A stretch of DNA of 64,000 nucleotides, from NCBI RefSeq assembly GCF_022539505.1, contig NC_061512.1:147047962-147111961 (forward strand). The letters run 5' to 3'. Below, in pieces: positions 58,946 to 64,000 of this stretch. Source of the DNA: Lolium rigidum (lineage: Eukaryota; Streptophyta; Magnoliopsida; Poales; Poaceae). The stretch's first letter is position 1. Each line of letters opens with the position of its first letter. The notes under the pieces are model-generated. The model was given only the letters and a program-made list of their open reading frames with translations. It made no database searches and was not told the DNA's origin. The position numbers and the translations under genes were made by a program.

Positions 58946-60232
58946 GAGCATGGCTACAGGCCCTCAAAACGCGCGCACACGTATAATTCCGGTAGGATAG
59001 GGGTGAGGGCATTTTGGGCCGTCTAGCAGTCCCTGTATTCGGGCCGACCCGTATAGCCAGAATACGGGACGACCTTTACCACAACGGTGTCGTCCATGGA
59101 TCAAATTATTTCGTGGATTGGATTTTACTTGCCTGTCTACGGTTCCCTTGCGTGTGCTCGGGATAGGTGTTTTCTATAAATGTTTCGCCGTATTATTAAG
59201 TATTCTCCTTTAGTTTTTTTTCCCTATTTAGAAGTGGAATAGAATAACCCGGTTGAAGGGTAATGATCATACGTCTGTAATGCATTGTATGTCCCAGAGT
59301 AGGTCCTATTCTTCTACCCTTCCCCCTAAAAATACAGGGTGAAGGTGCGAGTGGGGGTCCAACCCCTTACTCGCAACCCTAGCCCCGCCGTGCGCCTCGC
59401 CTCCCCGCACACATTCCGGCGAGCAATTCGCGTGCGCACCTCGCCGCATTTGCACCGCCGCCGGCCATGAGCGCACAGCGGAGGAGTAGCGCCTCGCCCA
59501 CCGCCGGATGGAAGCGATCCCGCTCGCCGTCCACGATGGAGGAGGCGTGGCGCCGCCACTGCAAGTTGTCCGCCGTCGGGAGTCGGCGTGCAGCGTGCAA
59601 GTACGCCGGCGCCGACAGGGTGCCGCCGACACTCCGGGACTTCGCGGAGGGCGGCCGCTACCACAAGGTCGACCTGCCGTTGAAGCCGATGAGCGGCGGC
59701 GATTTCGACAAGTGGTGGAGCGCGTGGGAGCAACAGCGCGCGTGAAAGGCCGCATGGGATGGGAGGAGAGATCCAGCGGCGGAGCGCCGCGAGCCGGCGA
59801 CGAGGAAGAGGAGGCGGAGGAGGGGGAGGACCCCCTCGATCTACTTGGAGGCGGTGGCCGCGTCCACGAAGGAGGCCGCCGACAAGGCTCGGGCGGAGGC
59901 GGAGGACGCGGCGCAGGCCATCGCCGCCGACAAGGAGATGAAGGCGTGGGAGGCCGCCGCCACTACGAAAATCGTCATCCTCGACGACTAGGTGGCATTG
60001 TAGAAGTCGCGATCCAGTAGGATCGCGCAAGTTTGTATATCCCTATCTATGATCTATCTATGAACCTGATGAACTATCTATGAGTTTTCCCGGGTTTTGC
60101 AATTTTCAAAAATATAGTGTGAAATAAGGTGTCTGTTAGACGGAATGTTTTCGTGCGTGACAATTTTTTGATATAGGGCCCTGTACTCGCTCGATACGAG
60201 GCGACTAAATAAGGGGTCTATTAGACATGCTC
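58946..60232 (+). mobile_element. Non-autonomous PIF/Harbinger-like element carrying a gene-like ORF
   Basis: Ends gagcatggctacaggccc and (complement) gagcatgtctaatagacccc form short imperfect inverted repeats. They are flanked by the 3-bp duplication tta (58943-58945, 60233-60235), as in PIF/Harbinger elements. The 1287-bp element has no transposase; its GC-rich middle holds a gene-like frame (59467-59991). It lies directly downstream of the AIPP2-like gene. Confidence 0.75.
59467..59991 (+). pseudogene. Gene-like ORF with one in-frame TGA inside the Harbinger-like element
   Basis: ATG 59467 opens 92 codons rich in Arg, Ser and Trp (MSAQRRSSASPTAGWKR ... GDFDKWWSAWEQQRA) to a TGA at 59743-59745. 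The same frame then continues without a break to TAG at 59989-59991, with Ala/Glu-rich helical sequence (STKEAADKARAEAEDAAQ) and ending KIVILDD. That continuation suggests an original 174-codon gene with one nonsense change, although a pair of shifts in the GC-rich middle (a frame with GEDPLDLL) is also possible. No domain is recognised. The antisense long frame over the same bases looks compositional. Confidence 0.5.
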
Positions 60233-60235
60233 TTA

Positions 60236-60748
60236 GTACTTCTCACCCGTCCATGACGACGTGCTACATCAACTTTGACTATCAATTTCACAAATAGTAC
60301 CTGAGAAATATCACAAAAATCATATCAACGAAAATTTTATTTTCGAATATAAAAAAATCATATCAACGAAAAGTTTATTTTCGAATATAAATTTAACGTT
60401 ATATAACTTTTACATCACTTAAATTTGTTCGCCAAAATAATAGTAAGTTGTTGTGGAAAGAGGAAGTAAATCTTGTTTGCGAATACATTGTCAAATCAGA
60501 CAGCTGACAAATCAACTGTCAATGGGATTTTCCAAGTCTTCTTGCAACATTTAGCATTGATATTTATTGGCATGCATAATTTTGTGCATTTCATTCCGCG
60601 AAATAAGAGTGGCGGTGCATAAGCAGAATTACACAAGACCAGTTGGATCTTTTCCCTTTCGCGAGTAACCTTTCGCCCTCAACTATGTAGTTCAAATAAA
60701 TGATAGAGCGAAGATCCCACACTTCGGACCACATTTGTTGTGGTTGTG
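60236..60748. other. Intergenic DNA with a small tandem duplication
   Basis: AT-rich. A unit aaatcatatcaacgaaaa...ttttattttcgaatataa occurs twice (about 60313-60350 and 60357-60394). No gene seen. Confidence 0.5.
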
Positions 60749-61144
60749 AGGGCATCTCCAACTGGGCGATCCAAACAAACGTTGACCGACCGTTTGGATC
60801 TGTCGGGCCAAAAAATGCGTCGGGTTTCTGCTCCAGCGTGGCCACCCAAAGTGATCGAGCCGTTCGCGGCCACGCAAACCTGGCTCAAATATGCGCCTTG
60901 GATGCGTCTCTGTGGACGTTGAGTGGACGCGCAAAGTGTCCGCCCGCGTCTGGCGGACGTTTCGTCGGGCCCGCCGATCCTGGCTCGATGCGTCTTCTCA
61001 GGCGCGCCATCGACTGGCGCCGTCGCTTCGACACTCTGCGCCACGTTAATGGCGATGCCTCGTCTGCCGAGCGGCCGCTGCCCATCTCCGCCAACGCAGC
61101 AATGGCGATGCCACGCGTCCCGCAGCCGTCGGCTGCCTCCGGCC

Positions 61145-61152
61145 TATATAAA
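61145..61152 (+). promoter_or_regulatory. TATA box upstream of the B3-like pseudogene
   Basis: tatataaa in ggcctatataaagagggc, about 117 bp before ATG 61269 and followed by a ttcttcctc leader and an aaaccctagccgcc stretch typical of plant 5' leaders. Confidence 0.65.
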
Positions 61153-61377
61153 GAGGGCGCACACTCTTCTTCCTCATCCACTCCTGCACACAAACCCTAG
61201 CCGCCACAAGCACCACCGTAGCGCCGCCTAGCTCTTCCTGCGACGGAGCCAAGCCCGCGAGGAAGTCCATGGCGGGTCCTCGTGGCCGGCGAGGTGGTCG
61301 AGGCCGCGGGCCTGGGCGCCCCCGGGGCCATGGCCACTGAGGTGGAGTAGCTACGACCCCACAGTCATCGTCGTCGC

Positions 61378-61739
61378 TTGCGCCGTTCTCGTCTTCGCAG
61401 GAGCGCTGCTTTTGAGTTCCTTCTCCGCATCGACGATGACCCACTCGGCATCAAGCGGCTCCCAGACAAGTTCGCCGAGTTCGTCGATGTCGTCAAGCCG
61501 GCCCAGTTGCAACTACGGGAGGACAGCTGCAACTTCTGCTGGTGGCCTGTCGAGGTCTTGTTCGACGGGCAGGGCAAGATGTACCTGCACACGGGGTGGG
61601 ACAAGTTCACCCGCGACCTCGCGCTCGAGCTCACCTTCCTCTACGAGGGGACGGCGAGATGATCGTCAAGGTGTTCGATGACACAGCCTGCCGCAAGCAC
61701 TACCACACCGGTGAGTCCGTCTCGGACATCGACATTTAA
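61378..61739 (+). pseudogene. B3-domain-like protein, frameshifted
   Basis: The frame reads FEFLLRIDDDPLGIKRLPDKF, FVDVVKPAQLQLRED, NFCWWPVEVLFDGQGKMYL, HTGWDKFTRDLALE and LTFLYEG. This is the order of a plant B3 DNA-binding domain (LP..F, W.V, F..GW..F, G..L.F). It then loses one base in a G run near 61648, giving an early stop at 61660. In the shifted frame it resumes GEMIVKVFDDTACRKHY and ends at TAA 61737-61739. An upstream ATG (61269) opens a Gly/Arg-rich stretch that stops after 23 codons, so the N-terminus is also broken. B3 proteins bind DNA; this copy is probably inactive. Confidence 0.75.
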
Positions 61740-61742
61740 AGC

Positions 61743-62262
61743 TGTTAGAGTGTTCTTTCTTTGCAACGAATATGGCCACGAGTGACGTGGGAATAACCCT
61801 TCGGGTATTCAACATTGCCATACCCGGTGCAAACTATGAAAGTGGACCAGCACGAGGACTCGACAAGCTGGACCTGCACGCGCCTCAACTTGGACTACAA
61901 GGAAAGAAGATTCCAATATGAATCCTACTAGGACTCTTGTAAACCCTAGCTTGGCTGATATATAAAGCCAGGCAGGGGCACCCCTTAGACAAGCATATTC
62001 AGAAACATAATCATAGAGGCGACACGTCTAGAAACCGCAACCCGCGGATTAGAACTAGACTAGGTCCAACAACTCCGCCTATGGCGGCCCCCTGTACCCA
62101 TATATTCATATAGTGGATTGCTAGCAGGACGTAGCGATCCTCCACCGCGGGGACGTGAACCTGGGTACGTCGTGTACCGCCTCGCTCCCGGAACTTCTGT
62201 CGTCGCCTTTCTCTAAAACCCAAGTCCCTCATGGTGGGCATTGCCGAGAAACCGCCTCGTCA
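61743..62262 (+). repeat. LTR-like sequence preceding a retrotransposon primer site
   Basis: Contains a TATA-like gatatataaagccaggcagg (61950-61969), a likely leader, and ends cctcgtca (62262) two bases before a gcgccgtctgtgggaacc primer-site motif familiar from grass Ty3/gypsy elements. The left border is uncertain (tgttagag at 61743 is one candidate). Only one LTR is inside the window. Confidence 0.6.
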
Positions 62263-62740
62263 ATTAGCGCCGTCTGTGGGAACCGCGACGACTAGATCTT
62301 ATCATCCGGGCGGGATCCTTCAACTTCATCATCACTGGTTTCGTCATGGTCGACTGCGTTTTCGTCATGGCGGAGCCGACGGAATCTGCTTTGCCATCTT
62401 CAATACTGGTATCTGCGGGCGTAACCGGTCAGGTTCGTGTTGTGCTCCGTGCGCCCGTCGCGGAAAATAAAAAAGGAAAAGGAATTCGGCGACACGATCA
62501 AGCCAGCAGCTTTGAGTAATAGAGCCGGTCCAAGTTTCGAAGGAAAAATCAAACAAAAAAAGGAGGCGTCAAATCAGGGGCCACATGCATGAATCTTGCC
62601 ATGGTCAAGCTACAGCACAAGCTGCAATGAGAAAGAGAGCTCACGTGATGACGAGATGAAGAGGATTTTGGAGCTTACACGACAGATTCACCGGCTGCAC
62701 ATCTGCTATACTGGAAGACCCGCGTTTTTGCGTCGTAATA
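62263..62740 (+). other. Leader region of an interrupted retroelement
   Basis: Starts with the primer site (62265-62282; ag where tgg would be expected, so slightly mutated). No gag frame begins before 62741, where unrelated repeat sequence takes over. Confidence 0.5.
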
Positions 62741-64000
62741 TGTGGTGACCCTGCATACCACTGCATGTTGTAGTATGCCAGTCGTTGATATAACATTCGC
62801 GAAGTACCATTCCGCAAATATTACATCCCTCAGAGTAGTACAACAGAACATAGCAGGGTCCATAACTCATTCACATATTATTACAATCATCATACACAAG
62901 TCGTCTCGGAGCTCCTCTTGGGTCCTAAGAGGATAACTCCTGGGTTCGAGGCGAACCCAACTTAACTTACAATACCATTGTCTTATTAAACTAAACATTT
63001 ATTTAATCGAGCAGCTCTGAAGTAAGAGTTTGTGCTGCTCGGATACTACTACTACTCCTCAGATATCCCTAGGCTTGTTCTCCTCCGGAAGCCTCCCCGG
63101 ATCCGTAGACGATGATGTAGTCTACGCCTTCCACTCCTCCTGAGAGGTCTGGTTCCTCGTAGCCGATGATCTCGGCTCCATCATGGTTGTCGTTGTCCTC
63201 CTCCAGATGGTTCAGACAATCTAAGCATGGGGTTTAAGAGTGGTATGAGTACGAGCGTACTCAACAAGTTCATTATAGATAAGAGGTGTTTAATGCACTA
63301 GCTACGATATTAGACCAGAAAGTCCAATACCAATGCAAGTTTTGATAAACATTTCTTCAAGAGATTGCTTTTATTTCAAAGAGCTATGTCCGTCAGCCTT
63401 CACCGGTTTACTAGAACTTCATGGAGCTCCTTTCCGGCCGCGTTCGCAGTTCCTCAATCCCGGAACAGGGAGTGACAGAGTCACGATTCTTTACACTCTG
63501 CAGAGGTGTGTTGCTTTACCCATAAGAGATCTTAACCTTGGTGCCAACCGGGCAGCTTTCCCGTCCACACTTCCTTCGGTGTGAGGCCCGGTATAAGGTC
63601 TAGCCAATCATGTTCCTCCGCTACCTCGAACACCCACCCTTTGTTGCACGCCCGACCACTGGGTCCTCGCCGGTCCCATTATTCCCGTAATTTCAGGGTG
63701 GACCCCGACCACGACGACGATGCTGGGATCGAACCAAACTCCTTCGCCGGTAGCTGCAACCCATCATAGACCGCAATACCGTGGGGACTTAGAATGGGTT
63801 CCCCACCCACAAGTTGTTCCGCAAGCCGCAACCGCTACGGTATGCACGAGCATAACCGTGGGGACTTAGAATGGGTTCCCCACCCACAAGTTGCTCCGCA
63901 AGATACAACCGCTACGGTAAGCGCATCCGTTGATGAACGAGAGGTGGAAACACTTTTGACTACTCCGTCCCACTCCGGATCTTATGGTTAACACGGTTAT
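62741..64000. mobile_element. Partial LTR-like repeat running off the window
   Basis: From tgtggtgaccctgcatacc the sequence has the character of a long grass LTR, with no coding frame and runs such as tactactactactcc. It continues past 64000, so neither family nor borders can be fixed. It seems to interrupt the retroelement leader at 62740. Confidence 0.45.
63778..63931. repeat. Two-copy tandem repeat, period 77 bp
   Basis: Units start accgtggggacttagaatgg at 63778 and 63855 and run through cccacccacaagttg, ccgcaag and accgctacgg with few differences. The repeat lies within the LTR-like sequence at the window end. Confidence 0.9.

Larger units (their letters stand above)
60749..61742 (+). 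mobile_element. Probable MITE-type element carrying a B3-like gene, truncated
   Basis: Begins gagggcatctccaactgggc, a start I associate with grass elements that carry gene fragments; the expected inverted end is not found before the LTR-like sequence from about 61743. It contains a promoter with TATA box and the B3-like pseudogene. The other end may lie beyond the window if later insertions split it. Assignment is provisional. Confidence 0.4.

Noticed and set aside
59326..60030. 234-codon antisense frame over the Harbinger-like cargo
   Set aside because: Arg/Gly/Pro-rich mirror of the + strand frame; the + strand has a sensible ATG, stop and C-terminus instead.

Overview
This window looks like a nuclear chromosome segment from a grass of the wheat tribe (Triticeae), as far as sequence alone can show. 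The pointers are an Au-type SINE, grass PIF/Harbinger, CACTA, Stowaway and Athila-like elements, GT-AG introns and a very low gene density. No bacterial gene organisation, CRISPR array, rRNA operon or tRNA gene was seen.

Only two intact protein-coding gene models are supported, both on the + strand. The first (42480-45703, 5 exons, 386 aa) is a secreted GDSL esterase/lipase with all its catalytic residues. The second (non-coding first exon about 52848-53160, coding exons 55862-58563, 754 aa) is a nuclear-looking protein with an AIPP2/PAIPP2-type SPOC-like domain but no PHD finger that I can find. A broken partial copy of its main exon lies upstream (49769-51350). Other coding remnants are a PIF/Harbinger transposase (527-1714), a Myb/SANT-like remnant (40400-40930), an RNase H1-type N-terminal domain with a membrane tail (41561-41794), a gene-like ORF inside a TTA-flanked element (59467-59991) and a B3-domain-like pseudogene (61378-61739).

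Most of the rest is mobile DNA, layered by nesting. 1-222 is the end of an LTR. 223-2214 is a decayed PIF/Harbinger element. 2360-2990 is a LINE-type insertion with a 13-bp target duplication. 4720-12900 is a young non-autonomous retroelement with two 3.7-kb LTRs around only 0.8 kb of internal DNA (target duplication gatat). 21138-35058 is a CACTA element (duplication tcc) whose core is a 667-bp tandem array, interrupted at 23310-33122 by a 9.8-kb Athila-like retroelement (duplication ggaag) that has gag-protease and a second ORF but no polymerase. 35682-36931 is a second, smaller CACTA element (duplication tgc). Both CACTA elements carry a 5S-rRNA-like module. 39398-39720 is a foldback element, 52161-52468 an Au SINE, and 58946-60232 a Harbinger-like element. 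60749-64000 appears to be a further nest cut off by the window end.

The stretches between (about 12.9-20.2 kb, 36.9-42.2 kb and 45.7-49.3 kb) are low-copy-looking intergenic DNA. They include a GC-rich leader with a splice donor (3430-3959), possible short exons, and two sets of diverged direct repeats. The main relationships are between insertions and what they hit: retroelement into CACTA array, LARD into a possible spliced locus, SINE into one of two duplicated gene flanks, and a LINE tail into an intron of the lipase gene.
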